Source: Chitinophagaceae bacterium (GTDB lineage Bacteria; Bacteroidota; Bacteroidia; Chitinophagales; Chitinophagaceae). From it: DNA of 64,000 nt. The notes under the pieces are model-generated. The model was given only the letters and a program-made list of their open reading frames with translations, searched no databases and was not told the origin of the DNA. Positions within the stretch are counted from its first letter, which is position 1. Every line of letters begins with the position of its first letter. The stretch is taken from the NCBI GenBank assembly GCA_016713085.1, contig JADJPV010000002.1, positions 1,550,001 to 1,614,000 on the forward strand. Reading direction: 5' to 3'. Shown in pieces: positions 1 to 8,492 of the stretch. Both the position numbers and the translations under genes were made by a program.

Positions 1-2
1 AT

Positions 3-22
3 TTACGAAAACGTTTTCGTAA
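3..22. promoter_or_regulatory. LacI-type operator, 20-bp perfect palindrome
   Basis: Positions 3-22 read TTACGAAAACGTTTTCGTAA, identical to their own reverse complement. The central CG flanked by AAA/TTT and outer ACG/CGT match the usual form of LacI/PurR-family operators. It lies 64 bases upstream of the LacI-type gene that begins at 86, so autoregulation by that protein is the simplest reading. It may also control a gene to the left of the window. A shorter site with the same AAACGTTT core occurs at 15441-15448 upstream of susC. Confidence 0.75.
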
Positions 23-85
23 TGAAGCAGCATTTCGCCTGAAAAACAGTCATATAAGTATAGCGAAAGCGCTGAAACTGAACTA

Positions 86-1110
86 ATGAAAAAATAAATA
101 TCAAAGAACTGGCTAAGCTGGTTAACCTGTCTATTTCAACTGTATCAAAAGCGCTGCGGGATAGTCATGAAATAAGTGAGCACACAAAAAATACTGTTTT
201 AGAAGCTGCAGAAAAATTTGGCTATTCTCCTAACCCCTATGCAAGCAGCTTACGTAAAAAGAAAAGTAAAACTATCGCCGTTATTCTTCCTGAAGTAGCC
301 GACAATTTTTTTTCGCTGGCAATTAATGGTATTCAATCAGTAGCAGAATCAAAAAACTACCATGTACTGATTTATCTTTCACATGAAAAACTTGAAATTG
401 AAAAAAACATTGTTTCACATTGCTGCAGTGGCAGGGTTGATGGTGTTTTAATTTCCATATCAGATGAAACAACCAATGCAGATCACATCCTTAAGTTAAC
501 AAATGAAAAAATTCCCTTTGTTTTCTTCGACAGGGAATTTGAGTTTGCTGATACAGCTAAAGTCATCACAAATGATTTCGAATGTGGCCGGCTTTCTGCA
601 AAACATTTAATCGAAAAGGGCTGCAAACATCCTGTATTTTTATCCGTCTCTTCTTCCCTGCCGATTTGTACAAAAAGGGCCGAGGGATTTAAATCAATAA
701 TTGCAGAAGCCGGAATAGATATAAGCAAAGAAGATCCGGTTATTTATTGTTCAGGAAGCCCTGAACAAACTTTCAGACAGATTAAAGAACTGCTGTCTAA
801 AAAAAATCATGCAGATGGAATAGTTGCTTCAGTAGAAAGATTAGCCATGCAGATTTATCTGGCAAGCCTTGAATCGGGTGTACGTATTCCTGAAGATTTA
901 AAAGTAATCGCTTTCTCCACACTTGAAACAGCGCCGATCCTCAACCCATCGCTTACCACTATTACACAACCGGCCTTTGAAATTGGTAAAACAGCTGCTG
1001 AACTTCTGTTTAAAATGATTGAGAAAAACAATCATACACTCATGAACAATACAACAGTTGTCTTGTCGTCTGCATTGATTGAAAGAAATTCAACCTCTCT
1101 GGTTAAATAA
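86..1110 (+). CDS. LacI-family transcriptional regulator (frameshifted at the N-terminus)
   Basis: One-component sugar-responsive repressor: an N-terminal helix-turn-helix (INIKELAKLVNLSISTVSKA, followed by the hinge Y-A-S-S-L-R) and a periplasmic-binding-protein-like sensor domain (VFFDRE, DGVLIS, FEIGKTAAELLF). The long frame that carries all of this has no ATG or GTG before position 847. The natural start is ATG at 86, which reads M-K-K and then hits TAA at 95. Adding one A to the A6 run at 89-94 joins that ATG to the main frame (M-K-K-I-N-I-K-E-L), giving 341 residues, normal for the family. I infer a one-base deletion, real or an assembly error. The 20-bp palindrome at 3-22 is its likely operator. 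It converges on the uxuA end of the xylan operon, separated by 38 bases. Its ligand is unknown; uronate or xylo-oligosaccharide is plausible from context. Confidence 0.8.
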
Positions 1111-1148
1111 TAAGTCCTGCCGATGTTGAAACAGCTTATACTTACTTG

Positions 1149-2315
1149 TTAAGCCAAACTTTTATGTAACGCATATTCAACGCCACGCAATTCAGCGAGG
1201 CCACGCAATCTTCCAATGGCTGAATAACCGGGATATGTTTTTTTATTGAGATCATCGAGCATCTGGTGGCCATGATCAGGCCGCATGGGAATAGAAATAT
1301 TTCTTCTGCGTTGCAGCAGTACCACTTCTTTAATTACTTCATACATTTCTGTGTCACCAGCTAAGTGATCAGCTTCATAAAAATTTCCTTCTGCATCACG
1401 CTTGGTATTACGCAAATGAAGAAAGTGAATATGATCACCAAAACGTTTGAGCATTTTCGGAATATTATTATCGGCCCTGGCACCAAATGAACCGGTGCAA
1501 AAACAAAAACCATTTGCCGGCGATGGAACTGCTTCAATTAAATCAGCAGCATCCTGTTCTGTACTCATGATTCTTGGTAAGCCCAGCACTGAATACGGAG
1601 GATCATCAGGATGAATCGCCATCTTCAATCCACATTCTTCCACAACAGGAATAACCTGATTCAAAAAATAAAACAGATGCTCCTTTAGTTTTGCAACATC
1701 TATGCCCTGATACTTCGTTAACTCAGTTAATACCTGTTCAGGTGTAAATGCATCATCGCTTCCGGGCAATCCCAACATCATGTTGTTGAAGAGCTTTGCC
1801 CGTTGCTCTTTCGTCATTGCAGTAAAACGTTCTTTTGCCCTTCCTGTTTCTTCGGCTGAATAATCATCAGCAGCGCCGGGCCGTTGCAACAGGAATAAAT
1901 CAAAAATTACATAATCAACCCTGTTGAAATATAAAGCCGTACTGCCATCAACCATGGGGTATGCAATATCAGTACGAAGCCAGTCTAACACCGGCATAAA
2001 GTTATAGGTCACTACTTTTAAACCACAGGCAGCTACGTTACGCAGACTTGCTTTGTAATTTTCAATATGATACATGTAATTGCCCGACTGCCGTTTAATA
2101 TCATCACTCACCGGAAGACTTTCAATCACTGTCCATGTCATTCCTGCATCTTCAATCATTTGTTTACGGATGAGAATTTCATCAGCTGTCCATATATCCC
2201 CAACAGGTATTTGGTGCAGGGCAGTAACAACACCGGAACATCCTGCCTGGCGTATATCAGATAAACTTACAGGGTCATTTGGCCCGTACCATCTCATAGT
2301 TTGATGCATCAACAT
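1149..2315 (-). CDS. uxuA: D-mannonate dehydratase
   Basis: Converts D-mannonate to 2-keto-3-deoxy-D-gluconate, the third step of glucuronate catabolism, in the cytoplasm. The protein has the UxuA opening (QTMRWYGPNDPVSLSDIRQAG) and metal-site segments (HPDDPP, CTGSFGAR, HFLHLRN, RPDHGH) in the order expected of the family. The ATG at 2315 gives about 388 residues. An upstream ATG at 2378 would add 21 residues unlike the family and would overlap the hairpin at 2372-2422, so I prefer 2315. It is the last gene of the minus-strand xylan operon, after xylA. It would handle glucuronate released by the GH67 and GH115 enzymes encoded further right. The partner reductase is probably the SDR gene at 20488; no uronate isomerase gene (uxaC) is seen in the window. 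Confidence 0.93.
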   Translation of the reverse strand: MLMHQTMRWYGPNDPVSLSDIRQAGCSGVVTALHQIPVGDIWTADEILIRKQMIEDAGMTWTVIESLPVSDDIKRQSGNYMYHIENYKASLRNVAACGLKVVTYNFMPVLDWLRTDIAYPMVDGSTALYFNRVDYVIFDLFLLQRPGAADDYSAEETGRAKERFTAMTKEQRAKLFNNMMLGLPGSDDAFTPEQVLTELTKYQGIDVAKLKEHLFYFLNQVIPVVEECGLKMAIHPDDPPYSVLGLPRIMSTEQDAADLIEAVPSPANGFCFCTGSFGARADNNIPKMLKRFGDHIHFLHLRNTKRDAEGNFYEADHLAGDTEMYEVIKEVVLLQRRRNISIPMRPDHGHQMLDDLNKKTYPGYSAIGRLRGLAELRGVEYALHKSLA

Positions 2316-2371
2316 AATCTTCTGTTTATATTTATTCTGTGAATCATTGACCAGGCAAAGATACCTGAAAT

Positions 2372-2422
2372 GAAACAACAGGCTGTTCTGTACATTTCTG
2401 AACCGAACCGGCCTGTTGCTTC
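2372..2422 (-). repeat. Inverted repeat/hairpin between xylA and uxuA
   Basis: GAAACAACAGGC at 2372-2383 pairs with GCCTGTTGCTTC at 2411-2422, 11 of 12 positions, around a 27-base loop. No T run follows it in the minus-strand transcript, so it is more likely a processing or stability element between xylA and uxuA than a terminator. Confidence 0.5.
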
Positions 2423-2449
2423 AACTATACAAATTCAATAAACGGCTTA

Positions 2450-3790
2450 TCAGATATAGCGGTTGACAATATTTTCCAGGTATTCCTGTTTACCGCTTAT
2501 AACAGCAGGCTCTCCATTTTCAACAGCATACGCTCTCAGATCTTCAAGAGATAATTTGCCGTTTTCAAATTCCTTTCCTTTGCCACTGTCAAAAGAAGCA
2601 TAACGCTCTGTTCTGATCTTTTTGTAATCTGATTTCTGCAGAATATCATCTGCAACAATCAATGAACGTGCAAATGCATCCATACCACCAATATGTGCAT
2701 AGAACAGATCTGCAGGATCGGTACTGTTACGGCGGATCTTTGCATCAAAGTTAATACCACCTCCTGCAAAACCACCTGCTTCAATAATCACCAGCATTGC
2801 TTCAGCCAGTTCATTAATGTTATTGGGGAACTGATCTGTATCCCATCCGTTTTGATAATCGCCACGGTTGGCATCCATTGAACCGAGCATGCCAGCATCA
2901 GCTGCTACCTGTAATTCATGCTGGAATGTATGACCTGCAAGTGTTGCATGGTTTACTTCAATATTAATTTTAAAATCATTCAGTAAATCATACTGACGTA
3001 AGAAACCAATTACTGTTTCACTGTCATAATCATACTGATGTTTACTTGGCTCACATGGTTTTGGTTCGATAAAGAAAGTTCCTTTAAAACCATTTTTTCT
3101 TGCATAATCTTTTGCAGCATGTAAGAACCCGGCTAAATGTTCTTTCTCTCTTTTCATATTGGTGTTGAGCAGACTCATATATCCTTCTCTTCCGCCCCAG
3201 AACACGTAGTTCTCTCCACCCAAAGCAATAGTTGCATCTAATGCAGCTTTCACCTGTGCCGCACCATGAGTGAGTACATGAAAATCAGGATTGGTGGAAG
3301 CACCGTTCATATAACGACGGTTTGAAAATAAATTGGCAGTAGCCCACAGCAACTTAATGCCACTTGCTTTCTGCTTTTCTGCAAAATATGCTGTGATAGC
3401 TTGCAGCCTGCGGTCGTTTTCATTGATATCATTTCCATATTCAACTGCATCCACATCATGAAAACAATAAAAAGGTAATCCGAGCTTGGTCATAAATTCA
3501 AAGGCAGCATCAGCTTTATCTTTTGCTTTTTCAACTGCATCTGATTTTTTGTCCCATGGAAAAATATGGGTCGGTTCGCCGAAAGGATCAGCACCACTTC
3601 CAACAAAGCTGTGCCAGTAGGCGCATGCAAAACGGAGCCACTCTTTCATGCTTTTTCCTGCTACTACCCTGTTTTCATCATACCAGCGAAAGGCTAAAGG
3701 ATTATCTGATCCTGTTCCTTCAAATTTAATTTGCGGAATGCCTTTAAAAAATTCTGTTTGTCCTGTAATTACATTCATGGTTTTCTTCAT
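2450..3790 (-). CDS. xylA: Xylose isomerase
   Basis: Interconverts D-xylose and D-xylulose in the cytoplasm with two divalent metals. The 446-residue product is the usual length of class II xylose isomerases. It carries the conserved catalytic-His segment (FCFHDVDA), the metal-binding Glu region (FIEPKPCEPSKHQYD), and the IEVNHATLAGHTFQHEL stretch with further metal ligands. Translation may begin at the annotated Met or at Met5 (MNVITGQTEFF), which fits the family equally well. It lies 44 bases downstream of xylB in the operon headed by susCD, so xylose released by the xylanases and xylosidases feeds straight into it. Nothing looks unusual in the coding sequence. Confidence 0.97.
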   Translation of the reverse strand: MKKTMNVITGQTEFFKGIPQIKFEGTGSDNPLAFRWYDENRVVAGKSMKEWLRFACAYWHSFVGSGADPFGEPTHIFPWDKKSDAVEKAKDKADAAFEFMTKLGLPFYCFHDVDAVEYGNDINENDRRLQAITAYFAEKQKASGIKLLWATANLFSNRRYMNGASTNPDFHVLTHGAAQVKAALDATIALGGENYVFWGGREGYMSLLNTNMKREKEHLAGFLHAAKDYARKNGFKGTFFIEPKPCEPSKHQYDYDSETVIGFLRQYDLLNDFKINIEVNHATLAGHTFQHELQVAADAGMLGSMDANRGDYQNGWDTDQFPNNINELAEAMLVIIEAGGFAGGGINFDAKIRRNSTDPADLFYAHIGGMDAFARSLIVADDILQKSDYKKIRTERYASFDSGKGKEFENGKLSLEDLRAYAVENGEPAVISGKQEYLENIVNRYI

Positions 3791-3795
3791 TTATT

Positions 3796-3811
3796 TGCAG
3801 CAATTGCTGCA
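3796..3811. repeat. 16-bp perfect palindrome in the xylB-xylA gap
   Basis: TGCAGCAATTGCTGCA is its own reverse complement and sits just upstream of the xylA start. It has AATT at its centre instead of the CG of the LacI-type sites in this window, so it would belong to another protein or act as a short RNA stem. Function unknown. Confidence 0.45.
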
Positions 3812-3834
3812 GGATTGTTTATGACTAAGATTAT

Positions 3835-5322
3835 TTAACTCAAACTTTTTTCAAGCAATACTTTCCATTGCTCATATAATTCATCATACTGTTTTGCTGA
3901 TGTGCCCGGTTCAATAGTTGCCAATGGTTTTGTATGCACAAATGCTTCTTTGGCCGTTGCATAAACCTTTGCACCAATTCCTGCACCAATAGCGGCACCT
4001 ACACTTCCATCACAGTTATACAGATCAACAGGAATATTTAAGGTATTTACAAAACTGTTTGTAAATACATCGCTTAAAAACATATTGGCCCTTCCTGCAC
4101 GGATGATGGAAGGATTCATTTTGTTTTCTTTCATGATATCCAGCCCATAACGGAACGCTAAGGCAATTCCTTCCTGTGATGCCCTGTACAAATGTGCGTT
4201 TGTATGAATATTGAGATCAAGATTATTTACATGTGCCCCTGCGATTTTATTTTCCAGCATTCTTTCTGCACCATTTCCGAAAGGAAGAATAAATAATCCA
4301 TTACTGCCCACTGCAATTTTCTGCGCTGCATCATTCATTTGCTGATAGGTTGGATTACCTGTTGCATTTTTCATCCAGCGGTTGAGGATACCAGTTCCAT
4401 TAATGCATAACAGTACACCCAGCCTCTTTTGATTTTTTGTATGATTAACATGTGCAAATGTATTGATCCTTGATTGCGGGTCAAATGTCAACTGATCACT
4501 TACACCATAAATTACACCACTTGTTCCTGCTGTTGCGGCTACTTCACCCGCTTCAAGCACATTCAGAGATAATGCATTGTTGGGCTGATCACCTGCCTTG
4601 TAGGTTACAGGAATGCCTGCTGTTAATGATAAAGTTGATGCAATGGACGCACTGAGTTTTCCATGCTCTGAAAAAACATCTTTGATTTCAGGGATAATGG
4701 ATTTGCTGAACCCGAAATAATCAAACACATCCTGCGATAATTCGTTTTTTACAAAATCCCAGAATACGCCTTCAGATAAAGAAGATATACTTGTTGTTAA
4801 CGTACCTGTAAACTGCAATGCGATATAATCCCCGGGCAACATTATCTTGTCAATCTTCTCATACAACTCCGGTTCGTTTTCTTTTACCCAAGCCAGTTTA
4901 CTGGCTGTAAAATTTCCGGGAGAGTTTAATAAATGCTGCAAACAGGTTGATGGGCCGATTTCATCAAATGCTTTATTACCGATTTCAACAGCACGGCTAT
5001 CGCACCAGATGATACTGTCTCTTAAAATATTTCCTTTTTTATCAACCGTTACCAATCCATGCATCTGGTAAGAAATACCGATAGCTTCAATTTCTGCTGA
5101 ATGATATTTCTTTGTTGCGTTTGCTTTCAGAATAGCCTGCTGTGTATGCTCCCACCACATCGATGGCGACTGCTCGGCCCATCCAGCCTGCTTTGAAATA
5201 ATTTCTGATTCCGTTTCAGGATACGACGTGGATACAATACACTTTTGAGAATGTGCGTCAACAACAGATACTTTTACAGATGAGGTTCCAATATCAATTC
5301 CAAGTAATAACATAATTGTCAA
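3835..5322 (-). CDS. xylB: Xylulokinase (FGGY family)
   Basis: Phosphorylates D-xylulose to xylulose 5-phosphate for the pentose phosphate pathway. The 495-residue protein opens with the FGGY/ASKHA phosphate-1 motif (LLGIDIGTSSVKV), has YQMHGLV and IIWCDSRA of the substrate site, AGDQPNNA around the catalytic Asp, and GTSGVIYG and GGxxRAN-like ATP-site segments (IIRAGRANMF). Length and motif order match XylB well. Met4 (MLLLGIDIG) is an alternative start. It sits between the GH35-like gene and xylA in the same minus-strand operon, and pairing with xylA makes the assignment firm. A second FGGY kinase at the right end of the window is of the glycerol-kinase type and not a paralogue in this role. 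Confidence 0.95.
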   Translation of the reverse strand: MTIMLLLGIDIGTSSVKVSVVDAHSQKCIVSTSYPETESEIISKQAGWAEQSPSMWWEHTQQAILKANATKKYHSAEIEAIGISYQMHGLVTVDKKGNILRDSIIWCDSRAVEIGNKAFDEIGPSTCLQHLLNSPGNFTASKLAWVKENEPELYEKIDKIMLPGDYIALQFTGTLTTSISSLSEGVFWDFVKNELSQDVFDYFGFSKSIIPEIKDVFSEHGKLSASIASTLSLTAGIPVTYKAGDQPNNALSLNVLEAGEVAATAGTSGVIYGVSDQLTFDPQSRINTFAHVNHTKNQKRLGVLLCINGTGILNRWMKNATGNPTYQQMNDAAQKIAVGSNGLFILPFGNGAERMLENKIAGAHVNNLDLNIHTNAHLYRASQEGIALAFRYGLDIMKENKMNPSIIRAGRANMFLSDVFTNSFVNTLNIPVDLYNCDGSVGAAIGAGIGAKVYATAKEAFVHTKPLATIEPGTSAKQYDELYEQWKVLLEKSLS

Positions 5323-5349
5323 AATTACGGTTTAGAATGATTAAATAGA

Positions 5350-5371
5350 GGGAGAATGAAAACATTCCCCC
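5350..5371 (-). terminator. Hairpin between the GH35-like gene and xylB
   Basis: GGGAGAATG at 5350-5358 pairs with CATTCCCCC at 5363-5371 with one mismatch and a four-base loop. On the plus side TGTTTTT follows; on the transcribed minus side the following sequence is only weakly T-rich. It may act as a leaky terminator or processing site that separates glycosidase from xylose-catabolism expression. Confidence 0.35.
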
Positions 5372-5444
5372 TGTTTTTGATTGCTAATGACCCTAAACAA
5401 ACTAACATGATAATACTATTTTGATTACTCATTAAGAATATGAT

Positions 5445-7085
5445 TTACTGATCAACCTTTGCAGGAGAATCATACAACCTTACCTTCTGTATCTGCCAAT
5501 TGCCGGTTGCAATTCTCACATGTCGGCCCTGATGATCCTCATCTCCATTCAACCTGAGCAAAAAATTCTCTTTCCCAGCTTTTATTTCAATTTCATCGAC
5601 AGCTAAAAGGTTGGTGACTTTGTTTTGATCCTTATTTTCAAATGTTATCACAACACCTGTACCTGCAACAATGAATTCCTTTTCAGTAAGCTGAATGATC
5701 ATAACACCGGAAGATGGCCAGACTGAATCCTTTGCACCTGCACTCCATCCCATGGTGTATTCATGACTAACCTTAAGCATATAATTTCCCATTTGCAATT
5801 GCTGGGCGCCATCTTTTTTATCTACCAGCAAGCCATCATAGCTGAGCCATTTCCTATTGAATAGAATTTCTGAAACCTGATTAATGATATCATAACTTTT
5901 ACCTAATGCTTCCTTTACTTTACCATCGGCATTTTCAATTGAAAAGGGAGAAAAGCCCAACGCCTTATAGTGACCAATAATAAAAAATGCTTTTGCAGCA
6001 CAGGATTCATCAAGCTTCATTTCCGGAACAAAGAGTGGATTGCCATTTGTTGTATACAAATCGCACCAGTATTTTGTATCGGGGTTATAAAAATCTGGTG
6101 ACAACATATCTAACGATGTTGCTGCTGCCTGCCATATATCCATGATATGAGGCAAAGGTCCGGCACTTGGATATTCACCGGGACGCTTTCCCGGTCTTGG
6201 TAAAGCTGCATTCACAAACATGGGAAGATTATATTCCTTTTTCCCTGCGGCTGCAACTTCATTTGCATATTTTGCATAATACCATGCCTGGAAAATTTCA
6301 TCTGCTCCATCACCTTCGCCAAAAACAGTTGCCCATGTACCATTTTGTTTTGATCCATACTGCTGCCATTTTTGTTTCAGTTCCGGCAATAACATGTCTT
6401 TGTTTTTCTGCAGATAAGTCATGAGCTCCGGCGGAACGTTTTCATTAAAATAACTGTTTGCTGTTTTGGAAATTTCTCTTGCAGTTGTAAGCATCCCAAT
6501 TTCATTTTCCACCTGAACCATGATAACCGTTTTTTGCTGAACATCTGTTTCCCTGATGTGTTTCATTAAAGCAGCAAATGCTTTCTTATCGGCTTCAAGT
6601 GTTTCCTTTCCAAAAACAGAAAATATTTCATGACTCCTTCCATTGCTATCAACGGTTCTTGGAAATCGTTTTGAATTTGTTTTCATCCACGAAGGGGCGT
6701 AACAACTCATACTGTTTTTCCATGAACCGAACCAGAGAAGCACAAGCTTCATGTCATTTTTTCTTGCTTCGGTTATCATTCCATCAACCAATGAAAAATC
6801 AAATTTATTTTCTTCCGGCTCCAGGAACTCCCAGTAAACAGGAGCAAGTACCGTATTGAGATTCATTGATTTTATCTTAGGAAAAAATGGTTTCAGATAC
6901 TCCATGTTTGAGGCGATGGAATTTCCCAACTCCCCTCCTAATACGATAAATGGTTTCCCGTTTATAATTAACTGAGAAAAATCACGGACTTTTTTCAATT
7001 GCACTCCTGAAACATCAGTTTGTGAAAATGCAACTGAAGAACCAATCAGCAACAAAAAGAATAAAAACCTCTCTTTCCTGTTCAT
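5445..7085 (-). CDS. Exported GH35-like glycoside hydrolase (beta-galactosidase type)
   Basis: A secreted TIM-barrel enzyme of the GH35/GH42 type, probably removing a terminal beta-galactosyl or related sugar. From Met5 the N-terminus is a signal peptide (KERFLFFLLLIGSSVAFSQ). The barrel has the GH35-like opening (GGELGNS, LNTVLAPVYWEFLEPEE), a proposed acid/base Glu in VQVENEIG (about residue 199 counted from the Met at 7097) and a proposed nucleophile Glu in FVPEMKLD. The C-terminal third looks like a beta-sandwich. The FVPEM and IENADG segments resemble the DUF5597-containing beta-galactosidase branch. It follows the GH30 gene by 48 bases in the xylan operon. Because simple xylan carries no galactose, the substrate could be a galactosylated side chain of complex xylan, or xyloglucan. 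Family fairly sure, specificity unknown. Confidence 0.8.
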   Translation of the reverse strand: MNRKERFLFFLLLIGSSVAFSQTDVSGVQLKKVRDFSQLIINGKPFIVLGGELGNSIASNMEYLKPFFPKIKSMNLNTVLAPVYWEFLEPEENKFDFSLVDGMITEARKNDMKLVLLWFGSWKNSMSCYAPSWMKTNSKRFPRTVDSNGRSHEIFSVFGKETLEADKKAFAALMKHIRETDVQQKTVIMVQVENEIGMLTTAREISKTANSYFNENVPPELMTYLQKNKDMLLPELKQKWQQYGSKQNGTWATVFGEGDGADEIFQAWYYAKYANEVAAAGKKEYNLPMFVNAALPRPGKRPGEYPSAGPLPHIMDIWQAAATSLDMLSPDFYNPDTKYWCDLYTTNGNPLFVPEMKLDESCAAKAFFIIGHYKALGFSPFSIENADGKVKEALGKSYDIINQVSEILFNRKWLSYDGLLVDKKDGAQQLQMGNYMLKVSHEYTMGWSAGAKDSVWPSSGVMIIQLTEKEFIVAGTGVVITFENKDQNKVTNLLAVDEIEIKAGKENFLLRLNGDEDHQGRHVRIATGNWQIQKVRLYDSPAKVDQ

Positions 7086-7133
7086 ATTACTGTGCATTCA
7101 TTTTTTAATCAGCATCAGATAATTCCATTGCCA

Positions 7134-8390
7134 TTACTGCTCCACAAAAGTAACTACACTTTTAGCCGGCAGCGTATATGCAAAACTGTTGCCGGTAACT
7201 GTTACTGCTGAACCCTGTTCCACATTTTTTGAAGAGGTGGTTACATAAGGAATAACTGTTGCAGCTGAGGCATCCTGAAAAGTAATCGTTTGCTTTACAT
7301 TATAATCGCCCCGGTTGATAAGTACCAAAACTTTTTTAGTGCCGTTTTTATAAGCTGATATTAATACATCTGTTCTGCTGTTTGTACCTGTACCCAATCG
7401 CACTGCACCCGGTTTTATAAATCTTGCAAAATGCGACATAATATAGCCTCTTTGAGTAACAGCTCCATCCTGTCCTATGAGGCCATAAAACCGCTTGCCA
7501 TACCACCAGATATAAGCATTGAAATTTGCTTTTGTAAAACAATCGTGTATTTCAATTGCTGTATTCATATTAGCTGTGTAGTTAGTCAGCGTATCTAAAT
7601 GCTCCGTCATCCAAACTTCTTTACCCAAAGTTTTGGCGGTTGCATTTTCAACAATTCCACCACCATACAAATGTGTACCTATAATATCCAGGTTTGCAAC
7701 AGCACCTGCATCATTTAAAATGGTATTCAGATGTGTTTGATTATTATTCACCAGTTCAGGAGCCATTAAACGGGTGGCAGTAACTGCACTCCCATGATTT
7801 TTTAAAAAGTCTCTCATTTCAGTTGCAGTCCATGCACAGCCTTCATAGCTTGGTTCCCAATCAGGTTCGTTCTGTACTGAAACAGCTTCAAGTGAAGCAC
7901 CATTGGCCGCCATATATAAGGCAAAATCATTTAAATATTTTGCGTAGGCTGCAGCACTGTCTGCAATCAATTTTCCGCCAGTGCCAATAATACTGTTATT
8001 TGTTTTCATTCTTGCCGGCGGGCTCCAGGGGCATGCAAATACTTTTGCCCCACGCTGTATAGCTGCCTTGGCATAACTCAGTTCTGTTGCACGCCACGCA
8101 TCATCCGAAGCAATTCTGATTCGCAATATATTCAACCCTACCTGCCCGCTACCGGAACCAAAAAGCTTGTCAAATTCTTCAGAAGTTAATGCACTTGTAT
8201 TTGGCGGAGTAAAAACGGTGGCACATCCAAAACCCTGAATTACCTGTTTGCTGTCGTTTCCTAAAATGGTAACTGCTGCATCTACCGTAGTGGTTGTATT
8301 ACCACCTCCTGTATTTTTATTCTTGTCTTTCTTACAGGAAAGCAATAGCAATACTAAAATTGAATGCAGTAAAATATTTTTAATCTTCAT
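7134..8390 (-). CDS. GH30 glucuronoxylanase, lipoprotein
   Basis: Endo-beta-1,4-xylanase of the GH30_8 type, which cuts xylan at positions set by a methylglucuronic acid branch. Preferred start is ATG 8390, giving a lipoprotein signal with lipobox LLLLSC (Cys19) and a Gly/Asn/Thr linker; the upstream Met at 8432 adds a non-signal extension. The barrel has VIQGFGCAT, acid/base Glu in VSVQNEPDW, and nucleophile Glu in VWMTEHLD. The segment GKRFYGLIGQDG keeps an Arg in the loop that binds the glucuronate carboxylate in characterised GH30_8 enzymes. The last about 90 residues form the usual side beta-domain. Lipidation suggests a cell-surface or periplasmic site. It lies between the GH10 and GH35-like genes in the operon. 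Subfamily assignment is by motif only. Confidence 0.87.
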   Translation of the reverse strand: MKIKNILLHSILVLLLLSCKKDKNKNTGGGNTTTTVDAAVTILGNDSKQVIQGFGCATVFTPPNTSALTSEEFDKLFGSGSGQVGLNILRIRIASDDAWRATELSYAKAAIQRGAKVFACPWSPPARMKTNNSIIGTGGKLIADSAAAYAKYLNDFALYMAANGASLEAVSVQNEPDWEPSYEGCAWTATEMRDFLKNHGSAVTATRLMAPELVNNNQTHLNTILNDAGAVANLDIIGTHLYGGGIVENATAKTLGKEVWMTEHLDTLTNYTANMNTAIEIHDCFTKANFNAYIWWYGKRFYGLIGQDGAVTQRGYIMSHFARFIKPGAVRLGTGTNSRTDVLISAYKNGTKKVLVLINRGDYNVKQTITFQDASAATVIPYVTTSSKNVEQGSAVTVTGNSFAYTLPAKSVVTFVEQ

Positions 8391-8492
8391 GAAAATAAAA
8401 TTTACACTCTGCCTTTTTAAAGTAAGGTGCACTTGTTATGATCAACCTTTATTTACACCAGCTTATAACTACTTTATTTGTAAATCAAGTCA

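Noticed and set aside
847..1110. Short regulator-like protein starting at ATG 847
   Set aside because: It is only the C-terminal part of the LacI protein that begins at 86 and is cut off by the early frameshift; an internal start is not needed.
1111..1148. Terminator between the first lacI gene and uxuA
   Set aside because: The 38-base convergent gap shows no stem with a T run.
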